Source: Cliona cf. orientalis | Lineage: Eukaryota > Porifera > Demospongiae > Clionaida > Clionaidae | Assembly (NCBI GenBank): GCA_963930775.1 | Contig: OZ005689.1 | Location: 16,088,760 to 16,152,759, forward strand | DNA length: 64,000 bases | Direction: 5' to 3' | In this document: positions 12,420-22,854 of the stretch, piece by piece | Layout of the letters: each line of letters starts with the position of its first letter | Position numbering within the stretch: the stretch's first letter is position 1 | The notes under the pieces: model-generated | The model's database searches: none | What the model was told of the DNA's origin: nothing | The model's input: the letters and a program-made list of their open reading frames with translations, nothing else | Program-made: the position numbers and the translations under genes

Positions 12420-12513
12420 TATTATGAAAATAATAGGGACCCGGGTCCTCATTTTTCTATGAAAACGGGGACCCAGGGTCCCCAATTTGGGGGGTCCCTA
12501 TTTTCATATGACA

Positions 12514-12830
12514 CCGGTACCCAAGATTTATAGTGCTTGGAGTACCGGCAACTATATTATATAGCTATAGCTATATTAATAACTACTATAGCTATATTAA
12601 TAGCCACCATTAAATACTGAGCGCTAAACGGCTAGTGGTTTCGGTAATCGGTTAGTGACGAGGGGGGTTTGAGTTTAGGCTATGGTTGTTGACCGAGGGT
12701 TAGTATTATAGTGACAAGGTGTATAGCTAAAGGTGGCAAAAAACGGCATCCAGCAGCGGCGAGCTGGGTTGGCAGAGCGGGCTAGGGCTGAGGGGGGTGT
12801 TAAGCAGGGAGAGATAAAAAATGACAACAA
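12514..12830 (+). mobile_element. fragment related to the 17.6 kb TIR/tRNA-like element
   Basis: From CCGGTACCCAAGATTTATAG through TGCTTGGAGTACCGGC, GACGAGGGG, GGGTTAGTATTATAGTG, AACGGCATCCAGCAGCGGCG and an A-box-like TTGGCAGAGCGG it follows the 17,631-17,930 sequence. The B box and right end are missing. The composite element has inserted at its CCGG. Confidence 0.75.
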
Positions 12831-12906
12831 TTAAACATTCACTGAGCACTTTAAGAAAGTCAGGATGGTGGTTAGGGGTGACAAGCTTGCTAGCTAGCTA
12901 ACTCAC

Positions 12907-14494
12907 CTTAGCGGACTTCGAACCACATTTGCTGTGTTCCACATCAGCTTGATTCGACTGTTTATTCTCAGGATCATGATGATGAGAATCTTCAATCTTT
13001 ATACATGTTTCTGCATGCGAACCATCACCCATCGACTAAAAAAAAGACAACATAATATTAAAAAGTTAGACTGTGGCTATATATAGAGAGCCGGCACCGG
13101 CATCCAAGTAAAGAGAGCCGGCATCATACAGTTGTATAGGCAGCTGTTATGCATGCGCAGCAGTATGGGTGGGCTGGGGTAGCTATAGCTATATCTCAGG
13201 ACAGTACCTCCAAGCTGTTCTTCTGTCTTTCAGTATAAATATTCCCATTTTTCAGTATTTTGCAAGCATTTTCAGTATTTTTCAGTATTTTACAAAGATC
13301 TCCATATAAGATGTATGTACTGAATTCCCCCAGTTTTCAGTATTTTTGAAATTTTATCAGTATTTAGGGTCAGAATTCAGTAAAAATACTGACAAATCAG
13401 TATACTTGGAGGCACTGTCAGGAGCGGCAGCAGCTAGAGACAGACTTTTAAACCCACCGCCCATGATACGAAACTACAGTCTTCCAACCCCCCTATACCA
13501 CTCTTACTCAAACCCTTGCATCCACTTGTTTTCTGATTCTCGATTGCCGGCTCTCTAGACACTGGGAAAAAAGTAACTGAGCAAGAAAATGATGAAACAT
13601 AAACAAGTATGGAAGTAACCGATGTACTACTGTACATCCCACGTCTTTTTGTTGGTAGCTAACTATAATATAGAAACTAGCTAATAGTAAATTAAATATG
13701 ATAATTCAAGTGGGGATATACTCAGTGCATGGTTCATCACTTTCCACACAGTGACTCTTGTTTGTGCACTTTTTGAACCTACGTAGCTAGCTACCCACTT
13801 TCTGTTCAAGTCATATATATGTATACTTGTAAGAAATAAAGTGTAGCCGCTCAAGGAGTAGCTAGCTAATTAGCTAGCTAGCTAACTCACCTTACTAGGT
13901 GAGTCACTATTGCTGTGTTCAGCTGCTGCTTGTGAAGCTGATCCCTCTTGTCCTTTAGTGTCTATAGTCTGCATAGCAAATTCTTCTGCACTCGAATTTC
14001 CTGGACCATTCATTGACTCGAAATATTGTAGACAGTGTATTTGTATCAGTGTCGTCTTACAGCTCTACGAATGATAATAATTTTACTGAGTATCTTGGCT
14101 TTTATAACCGTACTGCATCTGCTGTGTTTTTGCATTCTCTTGCCTTAAATAAAGTCATGGATCGTGGTACAGATAAATGAATGCAATCAATATTAAAATA
14201 ATATTCATAGCCCACTTAGCAGGCAAGAATTAATTAATTAATTATATACTAGTTATATAATATACATATATATGCATATTTAGGTTACTACAACCCACTT
14301 GTTTTTGCAGTGTATATTCTTAGCTTTACATGCTATTAAGATAATCAATGTACCTTCTTGATATTTTGGTGATGGTGATGATCTGTAGCTACCTTGGTCT
14401 TTTGACAGCTGAGTAGAAATGACTTTTGACCACAAAATAATAGATATAAACAGCAAGGCACCAATTACGTATACATCAATGTCATGCCACTGAA
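12907..14494 (-). CDS. receptor-like gene fragment: transmembrane exon plus two duplicated cytoplasmic-type exons
   Basis: Three minus-strand exons are supported by splice sites. Exon 14,494-14,393 (acceptor TTTATTGCAG, donor GTAGCT) encodes QWHDIDVYVIGALLFISI, then ILWSKVISTQLSKDQ: one hydrophobic span with a basic flank. Exon 14,016-13,891 (42 codons) and exon 13,035-12,907 (43 codons) are homologous: both begin with Ser-Met, contain AEEF/AETC, Q-rich and EHS(N/K) stretches, and end SPSK or KSAK before GTGAGT. Both start and end in phase 0, so they can be added or skipped without shifting the frame. The transmembrane exon ends in phase 1, so at least one exon between them is missing from this model. 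The family is not recognised. Confidence 0.45.
13202..13417. mobile_element. CAGTRCCTCCAAG MITE, copy 1
   Basis: The ends CAGTACCTCCAAG and CTTGGAGGCACTG are inverted, and TCAGGA flanks both sides (13,196-13,201; 13,418-13,423). The interior is rich in TTTTCAGTATTTT words. A second copy in the opposite sense is at 38,040-38,252. It lies in an intron of the receptor-like fragment. Confidence 0.85.
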
Positions 14495-14580
14495 CTGCAA
14501 TAAATGCAAGATCGCATACATGATATATACAACAATATAAACTGCAGGAGATTTCATAGTATACATATTATATAATATAT

Positions 14581-15057
14581 GTGAATGTATCAAATAAAAA
14601 GGAAACTTAAAGCACAGTTTCAATTAGAAAATCAACAGTTATTGTTAAAGGACCATTTCTGTTTATTGCGGGCCTCAATATCCAACTTGCATGCTTTCTA
14701 CAAATTTTTGTGAGTATGCATGCTTGTACCAGAGTAGCTATTACCACAAACACAGAGTAAATCCACTACACATAGAATACATTGCATGGTACATAATAAT
14801 GTTTGAAGCTACACACTGCAAACTACTACTTCAGTTTAATTGTACTATAATGTAGTTGTGAGTGAACTTGTAACACACCAGTGTAGCTTTAGCCATGCAT
14901 AAACACAGAGGCAGACTGCAGCTGTAATAGCACATTACATGCTACATGCACAAACAAAACAATCCCATGCAAACAATCCCTTTTCTCATAGCTGGTCAAA
15001 TAATATTATAATCATGCATGCCATGCCTAAAGTTTCCTTTTTACTTGATGCATTCAC
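14581..15057. mobile_element. 477-base inverted-repeat element
   Basis: GTGAATGTATCAAATAAAAA followed by GGAAACTT at the left is mirrored at the right by AAGTTTCCTTTTTACTTGAT then GCATTCAC. The matching arms are about 28 bases. No coding content; no clear target duplication. Confidence 0.7.
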
Positions 15058-15442
15058 ACTGTATCTTGTTTAGATTGTCACTGTTTTTATCATCTGAAAT
15101 GTATTAAGAAACTTATAGCTACCTCCCAAAGGCAAAGTTTGATCTTTGTATGAAAAGATCAGAAATCTCCAGGCTAGGACATGTATGTGCACGGTCTTGT
15201 ATTTGTTGCAGTTTAGCGGCATGTATGCATTGCATAAAATAACTATGCATGTTTGTCAATATATTAATGCTTCCCAAACCAATATTGCATGAGCTAAAAG
15301 TGTTCCTGTCAACACCAGCTGTCTCTAGTGTCTTATCTGCCACTGATCTGCTAATGGTCAATTCTTGGCTGTATAGATACATAATTATATTACACTGCCA
15401 TGAGCATTACTTTTAGAAATCACTAAGTCGTTATTATCATAG

Positions 15443-15763
15443 GACCTCTCCCACCATTGAACTTGCTGATAACTCCCATTAACACATTGTCAAGTGTCCT
15501 GCGCTTAAGCTGGAACAGTACTTCTACATTTCGCTGGCCCAACTATCAAATTGATAGGTTCAGTGTGAATGTCACTAACATCAACAGCTTACAAACACTC
15601 TTAGAGGTTTCAATGGGATTTCAGAATTCAATTGAAATTGGGAGATTTAATCTCAGTATCGATGTTCTGCAACCTTGTACTAAATTGGAGTTCAGTGTCT
15701 CATCTATCAGTGCCACATACGGAGAGAGTGATCCTAGTTTCATCATCGGAGGATTTCCTGAAG
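15443..15763 (+). CDS. fibronectin type III domain exon
   Basis: A 107-codon exon bounded by acceptor TTATTATCATAG and donor GGTCTC. It starts and ends in phase 1, the usual arrangement for shuffled FN3 modules. The protein has PLPPLN at the N-terminal edge, LRLSWNSTSTFRWPNYQIDR in the position of strands B-C (the conserved Trp), then TKLEFSVSSISATYGESDPS at the C-terminal end, as in FN3 strands F-G. Several N-glycosylation sites (NST, NVT, NLS) suggest it is extracellular. It is part of a larger gene of which only this and perhaps the next exon are visible. Confidence 0.65.
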
Positions 15764-16383
15764 GTCTCTACACATTATCTACTGTAATAATATCATAATA
15801 ATCTAAAAATCAATGCATGTGTCATGCATAATTACAATATGATATTAGACTGTAATATGTGACCTGCTCTGAGAAAAGGGACCACTTGGGATAAAATTTC
15901 ATTTTACAATAATAGCTAAAATGTGGGGAAAATAAATATTTATCATTTTTCTGTATTTTAGTCTATCAGAAAATGTAGAATTGTAGTTTCATATTGATAT
16001 GCTATGTTTATGTAGTTGCTGTAAACTATCGTAATGCTTGGGTGCAAACAATTGCTCGGACACATACAACTTAATACAATAAATACGTTCATTTTCCGAA
16101 AAACAAATATATCTACCTGTGTGTATAAAAATGGTCATAATTCCACCTGTGATTGGTATTTTTTCATGAAACTTGCGCCATTGGATTCAGCACACATAAA
16201 GCTATAAATCCATGCTAAAAATTCAATTGGGCCAGTACAGTTAATAAGAATACACCCCTGTTGAGGAACACTTTTCCAGTTCCCCTGAAGACAAGTAATC
16301 AGATAAATTTCCCCCAGAAGACATGATTAAAATGGAGGCAGTGACCTCCAAGACATCGTTAAAATGCACCATTTTACCCCCAG

Positions 16384-16615
16384 AACATCATTAAAAATTA
16401 TGGAGCAATAAAAATACTCTCCCAAGATGAAGGGAATGGTGTTTATGTTCACGAAGATCGGATATCAACTGATGAATACAATTCAACATTGACAATTGTA
16501 ATCACCTGCTCTAATATACAAAGATGGAATGGGACAAGTCTTCGGTGCTCTGCTCGTACTGGCAGTGGGCAGCATTCAAGCAACAGAGCCACTTTGGCAA
16601 TCCATAAATCTCTCA
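16384..16615 (+). CDS. Ig-like domain exon
   Basis: The exon runs from acceptor TTTTACCCCCAG to donor GTAAAA. The translation includes VHEDRISTDEYNSTLTIVIT, then WNGTSLRCSARTGSGQHS and ATLAIHK, matching the E-F-G strands of an Ig fold (STLTI...TSLRCSA...ATLAI). It starts in phase 0, while the FN3 exon at 15.4 kb ends in phase 1, so the two do not join directly; an exon is missing or they belong to different genes. FN3 followed by Ig would be the less common order. Confidence 0.5.
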
Positions 16616-16732
16616 GTAAAACATAGTGTATTATATCATCTACATAATGCGTCTATGCTATAAATATACACATCGGTCTGGTATGTGAGTAAAATATGTA
16701 ACGGGACCTCATCCGGGGGACAGTGAGGCTGG

Positions 16733-16980
16733 ATTGGGGGGGGGGGGGGGGGGGTGGAGGGCCTACATTAGTTTGAAGTGTGCTTTCATGCATGCAAATT
16801 TTAGCCACATCCATTTTTATACAAAATTTGCTGCCAAATTTACTGCAAATAGATGCTAGTTAGTACATGTCAGTAAGATTAATTTTTTAGACATAAACTC
16901 CCAAAATTAAAAATAATAGATTTTTCTTCAGGATCATCTGTGGGGCATACCCCCCCCCCTTCCTTCCTGGGCCCACCACT
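16733..16980. other. poly-G run and spacer
   Basis: A G run of about 20 bases ends near 16,754 and a C run lies near 16,950-16,960, about 200 bases apart. This resembles the G-rich and C-rich ends of the repeat family at 30,035-30,376, but termini were not found. Confidence 0.35.
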
Positions 16981-17209
16981 GCAGGTCTTCACATACCGTA
17001 GCTATTATTATATAGTTCTTTCATATAATAAAGTACAAAAGAGGTCCACCATTGGGCTCTTCCATTTAATAAGCTTACACCCCCTATGGATGACTGCTAA
17101 CGAATGTCCAGGGGGGTAAAACACTAATTTTAATGAAGGGAAGGGGGGGTATTTTGGTCAAATTTAATTATGTCTAGGGGTGAAATGATCACTAATTGTG
17201 GTATCCAGG

Positions 17210-17564
17210 TAGCGATATCCAACCTCCAAATTTCACTGATTTTTCCGCGGATTGTCTTGTAGTGGAATATCAATGTTCGAGTATCAGAAGGTAGCTCTCC
17301 ACAAGCTCTATCCAACGTTGCTTGTAACGTGTCCGTAGATAAAACCGTTACGTAGCCACGCCCACCTAAAATTTCCTCATAGAAACTTAATACAAACAAA
17401 AACGAAGCTAGCAGCGGTTCCGCGGAACCGATTTCCACGGTTAAGGTGTCAGTAGATAGCTCATTCAGTGAGCTATCCAGCGCATTTTTTTCCGTGAGCG
17501 TACTCCTAGTCAGAGCTGAGATATTTTCGATTTACTGGAGGCCCTTGGAGGTTGGATATCGCTA
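17210..17564. mobile_element. 355-base element with 7-base duplication (hAT-like, tentative)
   Basis: The inverted ends TAGCGATATCCAACCTCCAA are flanked by ATCCAGG on both sides (17,203-17,209; 17,565-17,571). The intact host copy at 57.4 kb reads GTGTCCAGGGG at this point, without the insert. The interior has no convincing gene. A 7-8 base duplication suggests hAT but the termini are not diagnostic. Confidence 0.88.
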
Positions 17565-17613
17565 ATCCAGGGGGGCACTTTGCTCCTTTAGGTGATTTCC
17601 CTTCCATAAATTA

Positions 17614-18093
17614 ACGCTGTGTCTAGAGTCCCGGCACCGGTACTCAAGATTTAGTGCTTGGAGTACCGGCAGTGTATTATATAGCTATAGATCCCAGCCC
17701 CCGAAGGGGGCTGGGCTGGGATCTATAGCTATATTATAATACTGAGCGAAAGACGGCTAGTGAGGCTAGTAGCGGGGGTTTTGGTTCCGATAATCGGTTG
17801 GTTACGAGGGGTTTGGGTTTGGGCTACGGGTTGGTGACAAGGGTTAGTATTATAGTGGCAAGGTGTATAAATTTGGCAAAAAACGGCATTCAGCAGCGGC
17901 GAGCAGGGTGGCTGAGCGGACTAGGGCTTGGGCTGGTGGTACGGTGGTCCTGGGTTCGAATCCCGTTTGGTTTATGAATTTTTTTTTTTTTTTTTCCCTC
18001 ACTTTCGGAAAATTTCTAAGTTTTTTGGCGGGCTTTGTTGCCGGTACTCGAAGCGCAAAATTTCCGGTACCGGTGCCGGGACTGTAGACACAA
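17614..18093 (+). mobile_element. 480-base TIR element carrying a tRNA-like A box and B box
   Basis: TGTGTCTAGAGTCCCGGCAC on the left is inverted at the right (GTGCCGGGACTGTAGACACA). CCATAAATTA flanks both sides (17,604-17,613; 18,094-18,103), and the intact copy at 57.4 kb has one such word. Near the right, TGGCTGAGCGG (A box) and GGTTCGAATCCCG (B box) are followed by a T run and CCCTCACTTTCGG. An internal palindrome sits near 17,690-17,725 (GATCCCAGCCCCCGAAGGGG). It combines features of a DNA transposon (inverted termini, about 10-base duplication) and of a tRNA-derived SINE head. Confidence 0.8.
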
Positions 18094-18235
18094 CCATAAA
18101 TTAATGCATTAATTTGTGTCCAGGGGGAACAAAACTTGATTTGATTAATAATCCACGGGGAGTAGTAATGTTCTTAATAGTATGTCTTGGGGGAACAGTG
18201 ACCTAATTAATAGGTGAGGAGCAAGGGAAGAAGGC

Positions 18236-18290
18236 TAAAGGAGAGAGAGGGAGAGAGAGAGAGAGAGGGAGGGAGAGAGAGAGATAAGAT
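18236..18290. repeat. GA-rich microsatellite
   Basis: Imperfect GAGAGAGAGG repeats over about 50 bases. Confidence 0.9.
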
Positions 18291-18539
18291 ATAATCTGAT
18301 CCTTACCAATGGATTAAATAAAAGAATATAGCTATAGCATTTGAGGATGTTTACCTCCAGTGGTTCCTATTAAGTCTTTGAGGAGCAAGAGAAGAATCTG
18401 AAAGAGAGATCTAAAGGGAATGAAGGGGATAAATACAAAGCTAGCATGAGGACAACTAAAATATGTAAGAGAGATCGAGGATAAGTATTACGAAATGTAT
18501 CTCTTACCTTGCTATCGTTTGAATGGGTAGTAGTCGTCA

Positions 18540-18891
18540 GAGGAGCTAGCTATAGTGCTAACCTATTCTCGTCCTGCGCGTGAGCGGCGAGGCTTCGCTA
18601 GCGCTAGATTGCGAGCGTACGTGCTCAAGCGAGAGTAGCGCGTACTCGTACGCGCTGCGTAGGAGAGCGCCGGCGCGCCCTCGCTTTATAACCCCGCCCA
18701 CATGGCGGGCCATATGGTTCCTTAAGTGTCGGTTCCTTGTTACTTTACGCATAATATATATAATACCTGAAATATTGGGTAGAACAACCCCAGGCGGCTT
18801 TTGCTCAAGATATTGAGCTCCAATCTGCAGCTATGCCGCCCCAACGCCGTAGCTTGTACGTGCTCGATACGATATGACGTCACAGTACAAG
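18540..18891. promoter_or_regulatory. CpG-rich block with a full CRE-type palindrome
   Basis: This block is GC- and CpG-rich compared with its surroundings and ends with TGACGTCA at 18,875-18,882, the consensus for CREB/ATF factors. No downstream transcript could be tied to it, and a transposon begins at 18,892. It may be a promoter or simply a repeat end. Confidence 0.3.
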
Positions 18892-19804
18892 GGGTGTCTA
18901 GATTCACTGGAACGTGGAACGGTGGAATTGAATAGTGGAACGGTGGAATACTGGAATGGCGATTAACGACCCTGTACCGTATAAGTGGACCAATTGGGCA
19001 TGCGCACTATAGCTAGAAATTGACGTTGGGATGGTCTGGATGCGAGGCTATATATAATACCCTGCAAGTTGAAAGAGTGTATCAAAAGGAGCCTGTGCAT
19101 GTGTTGTTATAATATTATTATTACGCATAGCTATATAGCTATCTGATCATGACTGACAAGTTATTCTCAGCAGTGGAGTAAGCCATATCAACCCCTGGCA
19201 CACCTAGACTGTGATAGCTAGCTACTAAACTCATCAGCCACCATTGGACCCTGGCTGAAGGAGGAAGGAAGAGGACCACATTCAGGGAGATCAAAGTATG
19301 CTATACAGTGGAGAATTACCGTATCCTCCCGAAAATAAGCCCCCTCCCCCTCTTTGATCTTCAAGTTCTTGCACAGATATGTTTGCCTCGATTATAAGCC
19401 CCCCTCCCACCAAGTAGATAGACTGCACATAATATACACGCGCGCGAGAACGTACGTACGTACGTAACCCCGCCCTTCAATTGACTACGAGTACAAAGAT
19501 GGTGCTGGCTTTTAGAAAAGCCTATTTTGAAGTCATTATTTTATGATGGCACTTCTAGCTTGGCGAAGACACTTACGAGCCGGTCAAGATGCTCCTCTAA
19601 AGACGTACACACACGGAACAAGTCCTTTTCCTACCGCCGATCCTCGTGTCACGTGCCGCTCTTTTGGAGAAAAGCAAGCAAACTCTGGATATTTCCCACG
19701 GTACGTGACCAACGATGGTGGCTAAGGGGGGCTTATATTCGAGGGAAAGTGCATATTCGAAAATAAGCCCCCTCCCCAGTCTAGGTCATATCTACTGCTG
19801 AAAA

Positions 19805-19835
<31 letters not shown>

Positions 19836-20514
19836 TTATTTTCGGGAGGATACGGTATTAAAGGAACTATGCACACACATACACATAGTCATTGTACCGT
19901 CATACACTCACATAAATAATTATTAGGACTTGATGGTAGTGAATATCAATGTATTATATCAAATACAATACTCAAGTGGTACTATAATGAATATTTGATT
20001 GACTATGATATCCAGCCGAGTGCTACAGGTGACATGATTGTCACCCAGAGAACTAGCATTCTGATAGCTTCTATTATTTTAATAACTGGATGTAATGGGC
20101 ATCGTGACCAACAGAACTACCCAGACCTTGGTCCCAGACAGTGCCAGGGATATAGCATTCAAGGCCATATGCCATGGCAACAGGCTGAGCAACAAATAGG
20201 CACTATATTACGGCACTGAGATATTAATCTATCTGTGCTGGAAGTAGGAGTAGATCTATAGCTAATTATCAGTATGTGCTCTGTGTTTTTGCCTCTCAGA
20301 ATCTCTGTCTTTCTGCAAGTTTACATCCCTGACTATTCTTCTCTGTCACCTTTCTGACTCTGCTAAAGCTGAGCTGCATAGCCTGTGTGCGCGCTCGATC
20401 GAATAAGTTTGGTGTGGTACAGGGTCGTTAGTCATAGTTTCCCATTCCACTATTCCATTCCACCGTTCCACTGTTCCATTCCACCGTTCCACGTTCCAGT
20501 GAATCTAGACACCC
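18892..20514. mobile_element. 1.6 kb element with about 92-base inverted termini
   Basis: GGGTGTCTAGATTCACTGGA is followed by ACGTGGAACGGTGGAAT repeated with small changes, ending ACGACCCTGTACC. The right end is the inverted copy (20,421-20,514). The termini contain tandem GGAACGGTGGAAT words. Small open frames inside have no recognised domain, so it appears non-autonomous. A younger TA-type MITE (19,319-19,855) has inserted inside. No clear duplication flanks the ends. Confidence 0.82.
19319..19855. mobile_element. 537-base TA-type MITE with 29-base poly-G
   Basis: CCGTATCCTCCCGAAAATAA at the left and its inverted copy at the right are bordered by TA (19,317-19,318; 19,856-19,857). A poly-G run fills 19,806-19,834 next to the right terminus. 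The interior repeats GAAAATAAGCCCCCTCCCC, so subterminal copies are present on both sides. Confidence 0.9.
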
Positions 20515-21020
20515 GCGATAAGAGGCCGTTAGTCGGGAGCGCGTTGAGAGTTCAGAACCTGGCCTTAAGTACATTGAGAGGGGATCCAAAATACTAGTAT
20601 GAACCGGGGGAGAATAAAAAAAGGGGATCCAAATATGGCGTGACAGGCCCCGGATGTACTTCCTGGATCTGCATCGTTTGTTAGACTGCGTGAATTGGAC
20701 TACTGGCCATGCATGACTGGGTCATCAGTCCATATAGTCGTGTAATACTATGATGAGCCTACATGTATATAAATCAGTGTGCTGCTGTCTTTATCTCAGT
20801 TAAGAGATTGCTCTCTAACTAAAGGCTCGCTAAATAAACAGCTAAAGCTTATTTCAGTTCTAATAATACTAACAATTTCAAAGATTGGCACCGTTATTCA
20901 AGGCTTGAATAGGAATTTTTAGCAGTGAGCAACATAATATGTCATAATTAATATTAGTATTCTACAGCTTGTATAATCTGCAAAGGGCTGTTGAGGTCCG
21001 GTCACATTACCAACTCCAAA
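20515..21020. other. upstream region of the GTPase gene
   Basis: GGATCC words near 20,580-20,630 and a CCGGATGTACTTCCTGGATC stretch (20,650) that recurs at 46.3 and 51.3 kb belong to repeats. ATTCTACAG near 20,960 could be a 3' splice site for a 5'-untranslated exon of the next gene. Confidence 0.35.
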
Positions 21021-22854
21021 ATGGCTACCTCAGGAGTATCATCAGCCGTCAGATTCTCTGTAGCATTTGACTCAAGGAATTGCAAAAAAATTGATGATAC
21101 AGAAACTGCTCTGACAATCTTAGAGTTGCCAAAACAAGAATTAATGAAAGATAAAAATAAAAAAATTGCGAAGTATCTTATTGGAACTGACAGTATAGTT
21201 CTCAATACCACCTCAGAGGAACGAGTGCTTATGGTTGTTGGTGCTACCGGAGCTGGAAAAACAACACTGATAAATGGCATGGTAAATTTCACCCTAGGTG
21301 TGAAGTGGGAGGATGAGTTTCGATTCAAGCTAATCCATGAACAGACACGACAGTCTCAGGACAAAAGCCAAACAACCTGGATCACAGCTTACACACTTCC
21401 TGTCTATGCTGGTAGTAAGATAGGCTACAACTTGACTATCATTGATACTCCAGGATTTGGTGACACAGGCGGGATAGAAAAAGATAATCAAATAACACAC
21501 CAAATCAAAGATTTCTTCTCTCTTCCTCCCCCTTTTGGAATTGATAAGATTCATGGTATTGGCTTTGTAACTCAATCTTCTTTGCCTCGACTAACCCCCA
21601 CTCAAAAGTATATCTTTGATTCAATTTTAAGTATCTTTGGTCATGATATTGAAGATAATATCTTTTTAGTGACTACATTTGCTGACGGAAAGAGGCCTCA
21701 GGTTCTTGCTGCAGTACGAGCTGCTCAGATAAAATTCCATGAGCCAGGATTCAAATTTAACAATTCAGCTCTTTTTGCTGACAGTAACAATGATGATAAT
21801 GAGGAAGGAGAGGATGACACTTTTGACACAATGTTCTGGGACATGGGTATGAAGAGCTTCAAACGCTTTTTTTACGCATTTTGATAAGGCAGAAACTAAG
21901 AGCTTGTCACTGACAAGGGAAGTCCTGACAGAGCGAGAACAGCTTGAGATTGTCATTCAAGGATTGCAAATTCGAATCAGAGAGGCTATGGGGAAAATAG
22001 ATCAATTAAATCAGCTGAAAGAAGTTTTGAAGAAACATGAAACAGATATCAATGAAAACAAGGATTTCACTTACACGACCACAGAAATTGAAATGCAAAA
22101 GGTAGATATTAGTGGCCAAGGTCGCTATGTGACAAATTGCATTGTATGCAACTTTACTTGCCATGACAATTGCATTTATGCCAATAATGGAGACAAACGT
22201 CACTGTTCAGCTATGAAAGGAAAAGAGAACTGTGCAGTATGCCCTAAGCATTGCCATTGGTCAGAACATCGCAATAATTCTTTCTACTTTATTACAAAAG
22301 AGGTAGAGGTGGAAGGTACATACAAGGAGCTAAAGAAGAAATACTTTGAAGCAAAAGTAGGTATGTCACAAGCCGAAGTTGTAGTTGCTGGTGTAGAAAA
22401 AGAGCTTAAAGATCTTCGTCACGCTACCATGAAGATGGTATTGCAAGCTCATAATTCGTTGCTTCGTTTGGAAGAAATTGCTTTGAAGCCGAATCCCCTT
22501 TCTCAAGCAGATTACATTGATCTCCTTATTTCTTCTGAAAGGCAAGAAGGTAGTGATGGATGGAATCGCAGGGTTGATTATTATCAAGAAATCCGCCAGC
22601 AGGCTGAAATAATGGGAGATTTGATATCAATGAAGTCATCTTCAAAGCTGATGGCGATCTTAGAGCCTGATTGTATATCTGTACTGATACAAACAGAAGA
22701 GAGAGAAAAAAAGCCAGGATGGGAAGAAAGAGTCAAACACTTCCATAGTATCCTTTCTGACTTGGAGATCCAAAGGAAACAGGAAGCTCCTAAGACCTGG
22801 TCTTCAACAATAAAGACATCAGTTCGTGGATTTTTTGCAAGGTTTTCTAATTAA
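21021..22854 (+). pseudogene. large P-loop GTPase-like protein, single exon, one +1 frameshift
   Basis: The start chosen is ATG at 21,021 (context AAAATGG); the frame is open further up only from a TTG. Residues 74-81 are the Walker A/G1 loop GATGAGKT, 142-145 the G3 motif DTPG, and 219-222 TFAD sits where G4 is expected. After about residue 287 comes a coiled-coil-prone part (LTEREQLEIVIQGLQIRIRE), a Cys/His-rich block (CIVC..TCHDNC, NCAVCPKHCHW) and an acidic, helical C-terminus. I recall an uncharacterised animal family, common in fish, with the same order. The frame breaks at 21,879-21,882 (TTTT): removing one T joins FFYAF to DKAETKSLSLT without loss. The downstream part has no ATG of its own near its start, so it is one gene. 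Either a sequence error or a recent null allele; all else is intact. Confidence 0.85.

Larger units (their letters stand above)
10466..12513. mobile_element. composite GGGACCC element, copy A (left end missing, two insertions inside)
   Basis: It shares, in order, GCCGCTAGCCTA, TGGTAAAGGTCGTCAGTG, GGCCAGATACAGCATGTAAC, TGGCACCCAGACTA, ATGGATACCATGC and the GGGACCC-rich tail with copy B at 61,325-62,243. The tail is a series of short inverted units around GGGGTCCCC and CCTATGAAAATGGGGACCC. The right end TTTTCATATGACA is followed by CCGG (12,514-12,517). The left terminus seen in copy B is absent here; a poly-G run sits near the break. Two younger elements (11,160-11,831 and 11,924-12,419) interrupt it. 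The stretch 10,567-10,782 is inverted relative to copy B. Confidence 0.85.
17054..18208. mobile_element. GGGCTNTTCCATTTAAT element, copy A, interrupted twice and right-truncated
   Basis: It follows the intact copy at 57,240-57,668: TCCATTTAATAAGC, TACACCCCCTATGGATGACT, AACACT-ATTTTAATGAAGGG, ATGTCTAGGGGTGAAATGAT, CCTTTAGGTGATTTCCCT, CATAAATTA, TTGTGTCCAGGGGGAACAAA. It is split by elements at 17,210-17,564 and 17,614-18,093, and lacks the last part including the right terminal repeat. Some internal words of the intact copy (the GGCTTGTCCAGG block) are deleted. Confidence 0.85.

Noticed and set aside
15119..15382. 87-codon minus frame as an extracellular exon of the receptor fragment
   Set aside because: No acceptor or donor at usable positions and no domain-like pattern.
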